Below, one piece after another: positions 24,869-32,689 of a stretch of 64,000 bases of DNA. The notes under the pieces were generated by a model. That model made no database searches. It saw only the letters and a list, made by a program, of their open reading frames with translations, and was not told the origin of the DNA. The translations under genes and the position numbers were made by a program. The number at the start of each line of letters is the position of its first letter. Position 1 is the stretch's first letter. Origin of the DNA: Pseudomonas neustonica (GTDB taxonomy: Bacteria; Pseudomonadota; Gammaproteobacteria; Pseudomonadales; Pseudomonadaceae); assembly GCF_003797945.1 (NCBI RefSeq), contig NZ_RKKU01000024.1, positions 1-64,000 on the forward strand, written 5' to 3'.

Positions 24869-25164
24869 GCCGCCTAACCCTCTCTCACAACAGCCTCAAC
24901 CTGCTGCCCACGCATGTGCGCACCACAGGCACATTCCGGCACAGGCTCATACGCCCGGGCGCATCCGGTAACAGCGTATCGATAGAAGCGGCGCTTACCA
25001 CCGAGCACACCGACCGCCACCTCAACATCAGCGTGCGCATCGAAGGCACCACCAACAGCTTGAGCATTCCCAAGACGGGCGTGCGCGACCTGGTGCGCAA
25101 AGCGCAGGCCTTTATCGAAGCCTGTGCCAACGGCACGCTCGACACAGCGCAGGTGGCGGCATGA
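24865..25164 (+). CDS. Hypothetical early phage protein
   Basis: A 99-residue protein starting MSRLTLSHNSLNLLP; this start overlaps the previous stop, the coupling used throughout the operon. A beta-rich middle (HLNISVRIEGTTNSLSI) is followed by a C-terminal helix (DLVRKAQAFIEACANGTL). No family was recognised. Confidence 0.6.
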   Translation: MSRLTLSHNSLNLLPTHVRTTGTFRHRLIRPGASGNSVSIEAALTTEHTDRHLNISVRIEGTTNSLSIPKTGVRDLVRKAQAFIEACANGTLDTAQVAA

Positions 25165-25409
25165 GAAAGGCCCAACTGAGAAAAGAGTCACTGCGCTTCA
25201 TCCGTCAGGCGCTGATCGCCTGCCGCGAAGAGGAGTATTGCTCAAACGATACCGCTTATGGCCGCTGCCTTGGCTCAATCTCTATGGCATCCCGAGTGGG
25301 CGCCATCAGCCTGAACGAGCTTGAGCTATTACTGACTTTGGCTCAGAGCGCGGCCAACATGGCAGCGCGCGACCGCCGCGCCAAACCGGAGGCCTCCCAT
25401 GCCGCATAA
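25161..25409 (+). CDS. Hypothetical early phage protein
   Basis: An 82-residue, largely helical and basic protein (RKESLRFIRQALIACREEEY, then LNELELLLTLAQSAANMA). It is coupled by overlap to both neighbours. No family was recognised. Confidence 0.6.
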   Translation: MRKAQLRKESLRFIRQALIACREEEYCSNDTAYGRCLGSISMASRVGAISLNELELLLTLAQSAANMAARDRRAKPEASHAA

Positions 25410-25701
25410 ATACGACCTGGCCACCGCCGCCAAAATGCTCGGTACCGGGCGCAACCGCCTGACAGCAGAGCTCAAGCGCCGCAAGATTCTGGACTGCAAC
25501 CGCCTGCCGCGTCAGCAAGACATAGACGCCGGGCGCTTTCATGTTGCGCTCAAGCAGCACACCGGCAACCCACTGATGAACGAGGGCAACGGCGTGGTCT
25601 ACGCCAAAACCTTCGTTACCAGTAAAGGGCTGCTCTGGCTCGCCAAAGAATTGGGCGTAGAGGTAGTGCAAGTGCCCTCAACACAGGAGCACGCCGCGTG
25701 A
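25399..25701 (+). CDS. KilAC-domain antirepressor-like protein
   Basis: A 100-residue protein that corresponds to a KilAC domain alone: DLATAAKMLGTGRNRLTAELKRRKILD, then HVALKQHTGNP and GVVYAKTFVTSKGLLWLAKEL. In phage antirepressors this domain is normally the C-terminal half behind a Bro/AntA domain. Here the N-terminal domain is absent. It could still bind DNA or modulate the repressor. Confidence 0.75.
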   Translation: MPHKYDLATAAKMLGTGRNRLTAELKRRKILDCNRLPRQQDIDAGRFHVALKQHTGNPLMNEGNGVVYAKTFVTSKGLLWLAKELGVEVVQVPSTQEHAA

Positions 25702-26096
25702 TGAGCCACCCTAAACCAAGCACTCACAACCCCATGCCCATCATCGAAGAGGCCATCGGCGCGCTCAAACTGATGCAGGTGCACTTTGACCACCCCACCA
25801 CCATCAGCAAAGAGGTGGCCAGCGCCACGGTCAATGAAGCCATCGAGCGCCTACAGCTGATCCAACCCAGCGCCCTGCGCTTGGCAGAAGCCTATGCCTC
25901 CGTGCGCACAGTAGCGCCTAAACACTGCACAGTGTGCGTAGCACCCGCCGCCGCAGACGGTTTCCAACTGATTGCCGTCATCCTCAACGGCACCGTAGTT
26001 GAGCAACAGGTTATCGCCAGCACACCGCAAGCCCTGGTCGAGCTACTGCGCGTGCGCAGCACAGCCCAAGCCATTGCAGAGGTACCCGCCGCATGA
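25701..26096 (+). CDS. Hypothetical early phage protein
   Basis: A 131-residue protein; the ATG overlaps the previous TGA by one base. It has a helical N-terminal half (IIEEAIGALKLMQVHF, TVNEAIERLQLIQ) and a beta-rich C-terminal half (FQLIAVILNGTVVEQQVIAS). No family was recognised. Confidence 0.6.
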   Translation: MSHPKPSTHNPMPIIEEAIGALKLMQVHFDHPTTISKEVASATVNEAIERLQLIQPSALRLAEAYASVRTVAPKHCTVCVAPAAADGFQLIAVILNGTVVEQQVIASTPQALVELLRVRSTAQAIAEVPAA

Positions 26097-26341
26097 GCAA
26101 CGCCACTTTGCACCAACTCCAGCGCCGCCACACGCGGCCCTATTTAACGCTCAGCGAACTGCGGGCCGACCATTTCCCGCACATCCAAACAGACCGCCAC
26201 CTGCGCCGCATCATTGAAGAAGGCCAGGTCGCCATCACACTCCAGCGCCTGCACGACTCCAACCGTGCACCGTTGGTAGTAACCCTGCCAGAGCTGGCTC
26301 GCTACCTAGACGCCCAGCTCCAGCAGCACCACGCCGCCTAG
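26093..26341 (+). CDS. Pyocin activator PrtN-like protein
   Basis: An 82-residue protein similar in layout to PrtN, the activator of pyocin genes in Pseudomonas: a LTLSELRADHF segment, a basic RHLRRIIEEGQVAITLQRL helix-strand, then a VVTLPELARYLDAQLQ helix. Within a prophage it may be a DNA-binding activator borrowed from the pyocin circuit. ATG overlaps the previous stop. Confidence 0.7.
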   Translation: MSNATLHQLQRRHTRPYLTLSELRADHFPHIQTDRHLRRIIEEGQVAITLQRLHDSNRAPLVVTLPELARYLDAQLQQHHAA

Positions 26342-26372
26342 CGGCAACCAACCAAGCCAAAGGAACACAACC

Positions 26373-26717
26373 ATGAAAGCAACCGACCCCGGCGAATTTA
26401 TCGCCAACCTCAACGCTGGCGTATTCAACCAGCAGCTCGGTACCGCCCTCAGCGAAGTAGCCAGTGGTGTATGCGAGCACGGCAAAAAGGGCAAGGTCAC
26501 CATCACCCTGGAGCTCAGCCAGATTGGTGAAACGCACCAGGTGAAAGTCGCGCACAAGCTCGACTACACCGCCCCCACCAAACGCGGCAGCAAGCGCGAA
26601 GACACCGCGCTCGAAACCCCGTTCTACCTCACCGCCAATGGCCTGCAGCTGTTTGCAGATAACCCCACTGGCCAAATGTTCACCAAAGACCAGGCGCCGG
26701 TCACCGCCCGCACCTAA
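26373..26717 (+). CDS. Hypothetical phage protein
   Basis: A 114-residue protein with a good ribosome-binding site (AAAGGAAC). A helical N-terminus (PGEFIANLNAGVFNQQLGTALSEVASGV) is followed by beta strands (KVTITLELSQIGETHQVKVAHKLDYTAP). It precedes the DUF2303 gene, an order seen in other phages, so the two may work together. The function is unknown. Confidence 0.65.
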   Translation: MKATDPGEFIANLNAGVFNQQLGTALSEVASGVCEHGKKGKVTITLELSQIGETHQVKVAHKLDYTAPTKRGSKREDTALETPFYLTANGLQLFADNPTGQMFTKDQAPVTART

Positions 26718-26759
26718 GCAGCACCGCAACACCAAACCACCTACCACAAGGAAAGCAAC

Positions 26760-27581
26760 ATGACATTGCCACTCGATACACTGGAACGCATCACGGACAC
26801 CCACGCCGCAGCTAATGGCAAACCGTTGAACACAAACACGCCAGCCATCCTGCTGCCGCACCAATTCAGCGTGGAATCGCTGGAGCAGCTGGAAGCGCAC
26901 CGCGCACGCTTTCGCGGTCGCCTTGCCACCCAATCGTTCCGCGACTTCTGCGCCTATGTAGAGCAGCACCAGAAGCTGGACGACCTGCCCCAAGGCTTTG
27001 TTGACCAGGACGACATGAGCTGCACCGTGCTGTTCAACCTTGGCGACCAGAACCTGCCCGGCCACGGTGACGACAAAGCCACGCTCAAGCTCAAGCCCAC
27101 TGCTGCCTTCAAAGCCATGCAACAAATGGCAGGCCGCGCCCACAAGCAAGCCGATCTGGCCGAATGGATGGAAGACTGGCACGAATTCATCACCGTACTG
27201 GATAGCACTGGTGAGGGAATGCCCGTCTCCGCTGCCGTGCAGAAAATCCGCACCATCACCATCAAAGCCCAAGCCGAGCGCACCAGCACAGAAACTACCT
27301 TTGGCGCGCAACGCAGCAGCATGGACAGCATCGAAGCCGCCCACGCCGAAAAGCAGCCCGCCGACTTGCTGTTTCTCGCCTCACCCTATGACGGACTGGA
27401 AGCCCGCACCTTCACCCTGCGTCTTAGCATCCTCACCAGCGAACCGCCGGTCATCAAGCCGCGCTGGGTAATGCAAGAGCAGCAAGAAGAGGAAATGGCG
27501 CAGGAGTTTAAAGACAAGCTCACCGCCGAGATTGGCGGCCTCTGCCAGCTCACCGTGGGCACCTTCGCCCTCGGTCAGTAA
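26760..27581 (+). CDS. DUF2303 family phage protein (YfdQ-like)
   Basis: A 273-residue protein recognisable as DUF2303/YfdQ: MTLPLDTLERITDTHAA, then ILLPHQFSVESLEQLEAHRARFRGRLAT, SFRDFCAYVEQH and FKAMQQMAGRAHKQADLAEWMEDWHEFI. The family is widespread in prophages of enterics and pseudomonads; its function is unknown. An AAGGAAAGC ribosome-binding site precedes the ATG. Confidence 0.85.
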   Translation: MTLPLDTLERITDTHAAANGKPLNTNTPAILLPHQFSVESLEQLEAHRARFRGRLATQSFRDFCAYVEQHQKLDDLPQGFVDQDDMSCTVLFNLGDQNLPGHGDDKATLKLKPTAAFKAMQQMAGRAHKQADLAEWMEDWHEFITVLDSTGEGMPVSAAVQKIRTITIKAQAERTSTETTFGAQRSSMDSIEAAHAEKQPADLLFLASPYDGLEARTFTLRLSILTSEPPVIKPRWVMQEQQEEEMAQEFKDKLTAEIGGLCQLTVGTFALGQ

Positions 27582-27651
27582 TCACCTACAACCAGCCAGC
27601 CCGCCGCCGCACCTACCACACACGCGGCGCCGGGCACCGGAGACACAGCCA

Positions 27652-28257
27652 ATGAACAGCCAATACATCATCATCGGGGCAGGCATCATCATTGCCCTCA
27701 TCATCAGCGCCATCGTCCTCATCGCCGCAGCCTGGCGCGCAGGCAGACGCAACGGCTTTATTGCTCGCAAAACCCGCTACGGCGAAGAGTTGCAGCAACT
27801 ACGCACCGATTTGCAAACAGCCAAGGCAGAACAGGAACAGCTACGCCACACCCTGCGCAAATCAGAGCAACAAACCCAGCGCCTACGCACTGACATTGAG
27901 CGCACACGCGACACAGCGGCCCAAGCCCTAGAGCAACAGCAGCAACGCCATGGCGACGAGCTGGCCGCAGCACAAGCAGGCACGCCCGCCATCACCGAAT
28001 CAGACCTCAAGAACGTGCAGCGCATGGTAGACAAGCTCAACCACCTGTCGCTCGACCTGCGCAACAAGAACCGCTTCAGGGATTCCAAAGAAGCCGCCAA
28101 CCGCGCCGCCACCGGCCAGCGCCTGATCGACCGGCTGTTTGAAGAGCGCTTTAAATCCCTCAACACGCCTGATGCAACCAGCACCTTGACCGCAACAGCA
28201 GACGTTGCCGCCGACCGCTTTGAAGCGCCCGTCGCCAATTGGGGCCAGAAACCATGA
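27652..28257 (+). CDS. Membrane-anchored coiled-coil phage protein
   Basis: A 201-residue protein from the ATG at 27652. An N-terminal transmembrane helix (IIIGAGIIIALIISAIVLIAAAW) is followed by a long coiled coil rich in Q, R and E (about 40-110) and a more globular C-terminus (NVQRMVDKLNHLSLDLRNK). No family was recognised. It overlaps the next gene by ATGA. Confidence 0.65.
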   Translation: MNSQYIIIGAGIIIALIISAIVLIAAAWRAGRRNGFIARKTRYGEELQQLRTDLQTAKAEQEQLRHTLRKSEQQTQRLRTDIERTRDTAAQALEQQQQRHGDELAAAQAGTPAITESDLKNVQRMVDKLNHLSLDLRNKNRFRDSKEAANRAATGQRLIDRLFEERFKSLNTPDATSTLTATADVAADRFEAPVANWGQKP

Positions 28258-28457
28258 CAACCGCCGCCCTCGTGCACGAGCACGAACTCAAAGCCCAACA
28301 CAGCGCCCACGCAGCCAACATCGCCCTACTACTGCGCACCCCAGCAGAAGGAGCTGCCGCACGCGAACGGCAGCTCAAAACCATCGACAACCTACGCAAC
28401 CAAATGCTGGCCATCGACACCCAGCTCATGCGCATCAGCTGCGCACAGGAGGTGTGA
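28254..28457 (+). CDS. Small helical phage protein
   Basis: A 67-residue, wholly helical protein starting MTTAALVHEHELKAQHSAH. No family was recognised; coupled to the upstream gene. Confidence 0.55.
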   Translation: MTTAALVHEHELKAQHSAHAANIALLLRTPAEGAAARERQLKTIDNLRNQMLAIDTQLMRISCAQEV

Positions 28458-28459
28458 CC

Positions 28460-29041
28460 ATGCAATCACCCGATCAGAACGTAGAGCGCAACCGCCAACT
28501 GCTGCTGGACCGCTCACTCACCGGCCTGAAGAAGTATGGCGTCACTACTGAGCGCGGAGACCTGAGCCTGAATGAGTGGCTCCAGCACCTACTGGAAGAG
28601 CTGCTGGACGCGGCCAACTATGTGCAGGCGGCGATGAACAATGCTCAGCCGCCTAGCACCAACCTTTACTCTTGTCCGGAAACCAACAGCCCCCCCTGCA
28701 TCATCGGGATAGCACCAACGCATCTGAACGTTGCACTTGAGCTGCGCAATGAACGGCTGCGCCAGGTCAATGCCGAAGGCTGGCCCCCCGAGCACGACGA
28801 CGAGCACGCCAGTGATGAAATCGCCGCCTTTGCTGCCCTATACGCCCTGCCCGAAGCATGCCGGGACTGGGACGCCCGCAGCACCGGCTACGGCAACACC
28901 CTGGCAGAAGCCATCACACCCAAAGGCTGGCAACCAAAACTCGGTGACCGCCGCCGCGAGCTGATCAAAGCCGGCGCCCTGATCATCGCCGAAATCGAAC
29001 GACTGGACCGCGCAGCCCAGCGCGACGGGGGTGACATGTGA
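28460..29041 (+). CDS. Two-domain phage protein (MazG-like N-terminus?)
   Basis: A 193-residue protein starting MQSPDQNVERNRQLL after an AGGAGGTG site. Residues 1-62 (RSLTGLKKYGVTTERGDLSLNEWLQHLLEELLDAANYVQAAM) resemble the EExxDAxNY helix of MazG-like or dATP/dGTP pyrophosphohydrolase proteins. Residues 85-190 (ELRNERLRQVNAEGWPPEHDDEHASDEIAAFAALYA) match a separate, common phage domain. It looks like a fusion of two small phage proteins usually encoded separately. Enzyme activity is not established. Confidence 0.65.
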   Translation: MQSPDQNVERNRQLLLDRSLTGLKKYGVTTERGDLSLNEWLQHLLEELLDAANYVQAAMNNAQPPSTNLYSCPETNSPPCIIGIAPTHLNVALELRNERLRQVNAEGWPPEHDDEHASDEIAAFAALYALPEACRDWDARSTGYGNTLAEAITPKGWQPKLGDRRRELIKAGALIIAEIERLDRAAQRDGGDM

Positions 29042-29898
29042 AAGCCATCCACGAGAACGATTACACCGCGATCGGCAACCAACACGAGCACGTAACCAGC
29101 CGCATCAACGACATGCTGATCGAGCTGCAAAATCACGCCTATCAAACCGGCGTAGAGCGCGGCAAAGAGCTGGCCAAGCAAGCCGCAGCCGAGGCAGGCA
29201 CCATCTCGCCAACGCTCTGCCAGACCATCCATCTCGGCCAGCCCGGCGTCATTATCGAAGCGGGAGCGATGATCGGTCCGGATGATGAAGAGGTCGCCAC
29301 GCTGACCTTTTCCCGATTTGCCGGTGCCGTGCGCCTGACCTTCCCAACGCAAACCCAGGCACTGGCCGTGCTGGCTGCGGCAACTGCCGAGGACTGCACA
29401 GAGGCAGGCGCGCAGCCGGTGGCCTGCGAATGCGGCGACAGCTATCCGCCCGGCAGCTACGGCGCGGGCTTCATCACTCAACTGCTCGCCATGGTTCAGG
29501 TACGCATTCTGGAAGCCATGAGCCACGCATGCAGCCCAAAACCGGCAGCGCCTGCCGATTACGATCCAGAGCGCGAGAACGCCGCGTTTGAGTCGTACGT
29601 CGCGTCTCTATCCGGCACAGCTAAAAAGTCCTTGTCTAAAGATGACATCGGCTTGTACCTCGACAGCTGGGTCGGTCCCGCTCATGACGGATGGCAAGCA
29701 CGCGCCCGGATTGGGCAAGCGCCTGCCGCGCAGGATGTTGCGGGGCTGGTTGAGGCGTTGGGACGGGCATTGGATTTCATTCGAGGCGATGGCGACTTTG
29801 AACACCGGGAAGCACTGGAGCGCTGCGAGTGCTACGCATGCGTTACGGGCGAGATCATTGATTCCCTCGCCGCCCACCAGAGCGGAGGTGCAGCATGA
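29038..29898 (+). CDS. Hypothetical phage protein (GTG start)
   Basis: A 286-residue protein whose GTG at 29038 overlaps the upstream stop (GTGA). The N-terminal part is helical (INDMLIELQNHAYQTGVERGKELAKQAAAEAG). A middle segment has two cysteines (CECGDSYPPGSYGAG) and the C-terminal region (ENAAFESYVASLSGTAKKSLS) looks like a separate small phage domain. No family was recognised. Confidence 0.6.
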   Translation: MKAIHENDYTAIGNQHEHVTSRINDMLIELQNHAYQTGVERGKELAKQAAAEAGTISPTLCQTIHLGQPGVIIEAGAMIGPDDEEVATLTFSRFAGAVRLTFPTQTQALAVLAAATAEDCTEAGAQPVACECGDSYPPGSYGAGFITQLLAMVQVRILEAMSHACSPKPAAPADYDPERENAAFESYVASLSGTAKKSLSKDDIGLYLDSWVGPAHDGWQARARIGQAPAAQDVAGLVEALGRALDFIRGDGDFEHREALERCECYACVTGEIIDSLAAHQSGGAA

Positions 29899-30173
29899 GC
29901 AAAGCAACCGAACTGCTCCGCGCAGCAGCCACGCCCGAAGACCTTGTCACTGATGACGAGCTGAACAAAGCCTGGGGCAATGCAAACTTTGGCGGCATGG
30001 AAAAGCGCGAAGTGATCCGTGTCGGCACACTCAAGTGCCTGGTGGGCTACCACCAAGGCTTTACCTCAAAGACTATCTGCACCGAGCTCGGCTTGATAAA
30101 CGCTAAGTACAAGGTCACGCCAAAAGGCCGGGCTTACCTGTACCTCAGCTGCCGCAACGGGTGCAATCTATGA
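29895..30173 (+). CDS. Small phage protein upstream of the methyltransferase
   Basis: A 92-residue protein coupled to both neighbours by overlap. It reads as a small winged-helix-like protein (VIRVGTLKCLVGYHQGFTSKTICTELGLINAKYKVTPKGRAYLYL): a recognition-type helix followed by a beta hairpin. A DNA-binding role is a guess from this pattern. Confidence 0.55.
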   Translation: MSKATELLRAAATPEDLVTDDELNKAWGNANFGGMEKREVIRVGTLKCLVGYHQGFTSKTICTELGLINAKYKVTPKGRAYLYLSCRNGCNL

Positions 30174-31978
30174 ACCTCCACACCCAATACCAGCTCAACT
30201 ACGCCAACGACCTGCGCATAGACCTCTTCGCCGGCGGCGGCGGAGCAAGCACCGGCACAGAAATGGCCACCGGCAAACCGGTCGATATCGCCGTCAACCA
30301 CAGCGAAAACGCCATCAGCATGCACCGGCTCAACCACCCGCACACCCAGCACTTCACGTGCGACGTGTACGAAGTAAAGCCCCACCAGGTCACCAATGGC
30401 CGGCGCGTAGCACACCTGCACGCCTCGCCCGACTGCACCCACCACAGCCAAGCCGCTGGCGGCCAACCGCGCAGCTCGGCCAGCCGGTCACTGTCGTGGG
30501 TTATCGCCATGTGGGCCGGCCAGGCAGCACCCACGATGATCACCATGGAAAACGTCAAGCAGATCCGCAACTGGGGTCCGCTCATTGCCAAGCGCTGCAA
30601 AACCACCGGGCGCGTCATCAAGCGCGACGGCAAAACCGTTGCCGCCCCGGGCGAACGGGTACCGGTCAGCGATCAGTTTCTGGTGCCAGACCCCAAGCGC
30701 AAAGGCCAAACATGGCGCGCCTTTCTCAAGCACCTGCAGAGCCTTGGCTACCAGGTAGAGCACAAACTGTTGCGCGCCTGCGACTACGGCGCCGCCACCA
30801 CACGCGAGCGCCTGTTTCTGGTGGCCCGCCGCGACGGCCTGCCCATCTGTTGGCCAGAGCCCACCCACTTCGAGCACCCCAAGCGCGGGCAAAAGCGCTG
30901 GCCAGCAGCGGCGGACCATATCGACTTCACCCTGCCCAGCAAATCCATATTTGACCGCCCCCGCCCATTGGCCGACGCCACAATGCGCCGCATCGCCAAG
31001 GGTATTCACCGCTTTGTGCTCGACACCGCCCAGCCCTTCATCGTGCCCATCGCCAACTGGAGCACCGAGAACCTGCACCCCGTTAGCGACCCGCTACGCA
31101 CCATCACCGCCCAGCCCAAGGGCGGCACCTTCGCCGTAGCAGCGCCCACGCTGGTTAAATTCCGGGCCGACCACATCGGCCAGCGCCTGGATGAACCCCT
31201 GCCAACCATCACCAGTGGCGGTGGCAGCAAGCGTCCAGCAGGCGCACCACATGCAATGGGCATCGCTAGCGCAGCGCTCATACCCTTCTATGGAGAGAAA
31301 AGCAAAACCGAAAGCCGCTCATCCAGCCTGGAAAAACCGCTCAAAACCCAGACAACTGAGAACCGGCATGGCCTGGCCACCGCCTTCATGGCCCAAATGA
31401 ACGGCGGCAATAACACCACCCCCGGCCACGAGCTCACCAAACCGGCCAGCACCATCGTCGGCAAGGGCAGCACACAACAGCTGGTCACCGCCAACATGGT
31501 TACTCTGCGTCAAAACTGCAGCAGCCAAGCCGCAGACGCACCGCTGCCAGCCATAACCGCAGCCGGACAGCATCACGCCCTGGTGCAATGCACCCTGTCA
31601 CCCGAAGTGATAGAAGAGAAAGCTCTGCGCGTTGCGGCCTTCCTGATGAGCTACTACGGCACAGACAACATCTCAGCCGCAGACGCCCCGCTGCCCACCA
31701 TCACCACCAAAGACCGGCTCGCACTGGTCACCGTGGTCTACCAGGGCGCAACCTACGTCATCATCGATATCACCTTACGCATGCTCCAACCCAAAGAGCT
31801 CTACGGTTGCCAAGGCTTCCCCAGCAACTACAACTTCGAGCGCGGTCACGATGGCCGCACCTTCTCCAAATCCGAGCAGGTCAAGATGGTAGGCAACAGC
31901 GTCAGCCCCTACCCGCAGTGCGCATTGCTGAAGGTCAACAGCCACGACCAGCAGCTGATGCAGGGGGTGGCGGCGTGA
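30170..31978 (+). CDS. DNA cytosine C5-methyltransferase with repeat-containing middle
   Basis: A 602-residue protein from the ATG at 30170 (a GTG nine bases upstream is an alternative). Motif I is DLFAGGGGASTG, the catalytic motif IV is SPDCTHHS (usually PCQxxS), motif VI is MENV, and the last motif is VKMVGNSVSP. The region between catalytic core and C-terminus holds about six copies of a P-L-x-T-I-T unit at roughly residues 304, 341, 387, 422, 455 and 505. It probably methylates phage DNA to escape host restriction. No cognate nuclease is nearby. Confidence 0.85.
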   Translation: MNLHTQYQLNYANDLRIDLFAGGGGASTGTEMATGKPVDIAVNHSENAISMHRLNHPHTQHFTCDVYEVKPHQVTNGRRVAHLHASPDCTHHSQAAGGQPRSSASRSLSWVIAMWAGQAAPTMITMENVKQIRNWGPLIAKRCKTTGRVIKRDGKTVAAPGERVPVSDQFLVPDPKRKGQTWRAFLKHLQSLGYQVEHKLLRACDYGAATTRERLFLVARRDGLPICWPEPTHFEHPKRGQKRWPAAADHIDFTLPSKSIFDRPRPLADATMRRIAKGIHRFVLDTAQPFIVPIANWSTENLHPVSDPLRTITAQPKGGTFAVAAPTLVKFRADHIGQRLDEPLPTITSGGGSKRPAGAPHAMGIASAALIPFYGEKSKTESRSSSLEKPLKTQTTENRHGLATAFMAQMNGGNNTTPGHELTKPASTIVGKGSTQQLVTANMVTLRQNCSSQAADAPLPAITAAGQHHALVQCTLSPEVIEEKALRVAAFLMSYYGTDNISAADAPLPTITTKDRLALVTVVYQGATYVIIDITLRMLQPKELYGCQGFPSNYNFERGHDGRTFSKSEQVKMVGNSVSPYPQCALLKVNSHDQQLMQGVAA

Positions 31979-32274
31979 CCTGCCACCTACACCGCTGCAC
32001 CAACCTGCCAGAGCCAGGCTACATCGAGCGCGGCACGCGCCCGAAAAAGCCGGTGCCTTGGCTCGTCAACTACCTGATAAAAACCCCGGACGGCAAAACC
32101 CACATCGAGAATACCGTCATCCGCCAGCCCGTCACTATCCCCGAGCTGCTGGCCATTATGGACAAGATGATCGAGCGATTCGGCGACGAGGTGGGCAACG
32201 TTGCCACCCAGGTTACGTGGGATGCATTCGCCCGAGGCGGGCAAGGGAACAAGAAGAGGGGCAAGCGGAAATGA
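31975..32274 (+). CDS. Hypothetical phage protein (GTG start)
   Basis: A 99-residue protein whose GTG at 31975 overlaps the methyltransferase stop. A beta-rich N-terminal half (PVPWLVNYLIKTPDGKTHIENTV) is followed by a helix (IPELLAIMDKMIERFGDEVGN) and a basic tail. No family was recognised. The same frame is open far upstream inside the methyltransferase gene; that part is a shadow. Confidence 0.55.
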   Translation: MTCHLHRCTNLPEPGYIERGTRPKKPVPWLVNYLIKTPDGKTHIENTVIRQPVTIPELLAIMDKMIERFGDEVGNVATQVTWDAFARGGQGNKKRGKRK

Positions 32275-32486
32275 CTCAGTACTTTTTTACAACAGGCAGC
32301 ACCGACTATCTGCCGCCAGAGCACTCAGGCCGCCGCCTTGCTGTGATCGAACGCAAACAGTCGATACACGCCGGCCCGCTCGACTTACCGCACTTGTGCG
32401 ATATCTGCGGCAAACGCCGCAACCAGGGCAATCACCAACGCTGCTCGAAGCTGCGCCAACAGATCCGCAGAGGCAGACAACCATGA
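32271..32486 (+). CDS. Small zinc-finger-like phage protein
   Basis: A 71-residue protein starting MTQYFFTTGSTDYLPPEHSG with coupling to its neighbours. A CDICGKRRNQGNHQRCSKLR segment gives a possible CxxC...HxxC metal site. The C-terminus is strongly basic. No family was recognised. Confidence 0.6.
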   Translation: MTQYFFTTGSTDYLPPEHSGRRLAVIERKQSIHAGPLDLPHLCDICGKRRNQGNHQRCSKLRQQIRRGRQP

Positions 32487-32689
32487 GCGCCGCAAAGGTA
32501 CTAGAATTTGAAGAACTGCAGCGCATCACGGGTTACACCCGGCGCGCTGACGTAGAGAAAACGCTGCGCGCACAAGGCATCAGGATATTCGCCGGGCGCA
32601 AAGGCCCCTGGACAACCATTGACCTGGTGAACCAGGCAGGCGGGCTTCGCGTTGCCGATAACGACACCTATGGACCTGACATCGTATGA
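32483..32689 (+). CDS. DUF4224 protein (possible excisionase)
   Basis: A 68-residue protein (LEFEELQRITGYTRRADVEKTLRAQGIRIFAGRKGPWTTIDLVNQA) with the DUF4224 pattern. These small winged-helix-like proteins lie directly upstream of tyrosine integrases in many prophages and are thought to act like excisionases. Here it overlaps the integrase start by 4 bp. Confidence 0.75.
   Translation: MSAAKVLEFEELQRITGYTRRADVEKTLRAQGIRIFAGRKGPWTTIDLVNQAGGLRVADNDTYGPDIV

Noticed and set aside
26235-27344. 369-residue open frame on the minus strand opposite DUF2303
   Set aside because: Gly/Val-rich composition typical of antisense frames, no ribosome-binding site, and the plus strand has a recognised family here.
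31588-31974. Upstream extension of the 31975 gene through the methyltransferase
   Set aside because: The extension is Arg/Pro/His-rich and lies out of frame over the methyltransferase C-terminus; the GTG at 31975 overlapping the stop is the natural start.
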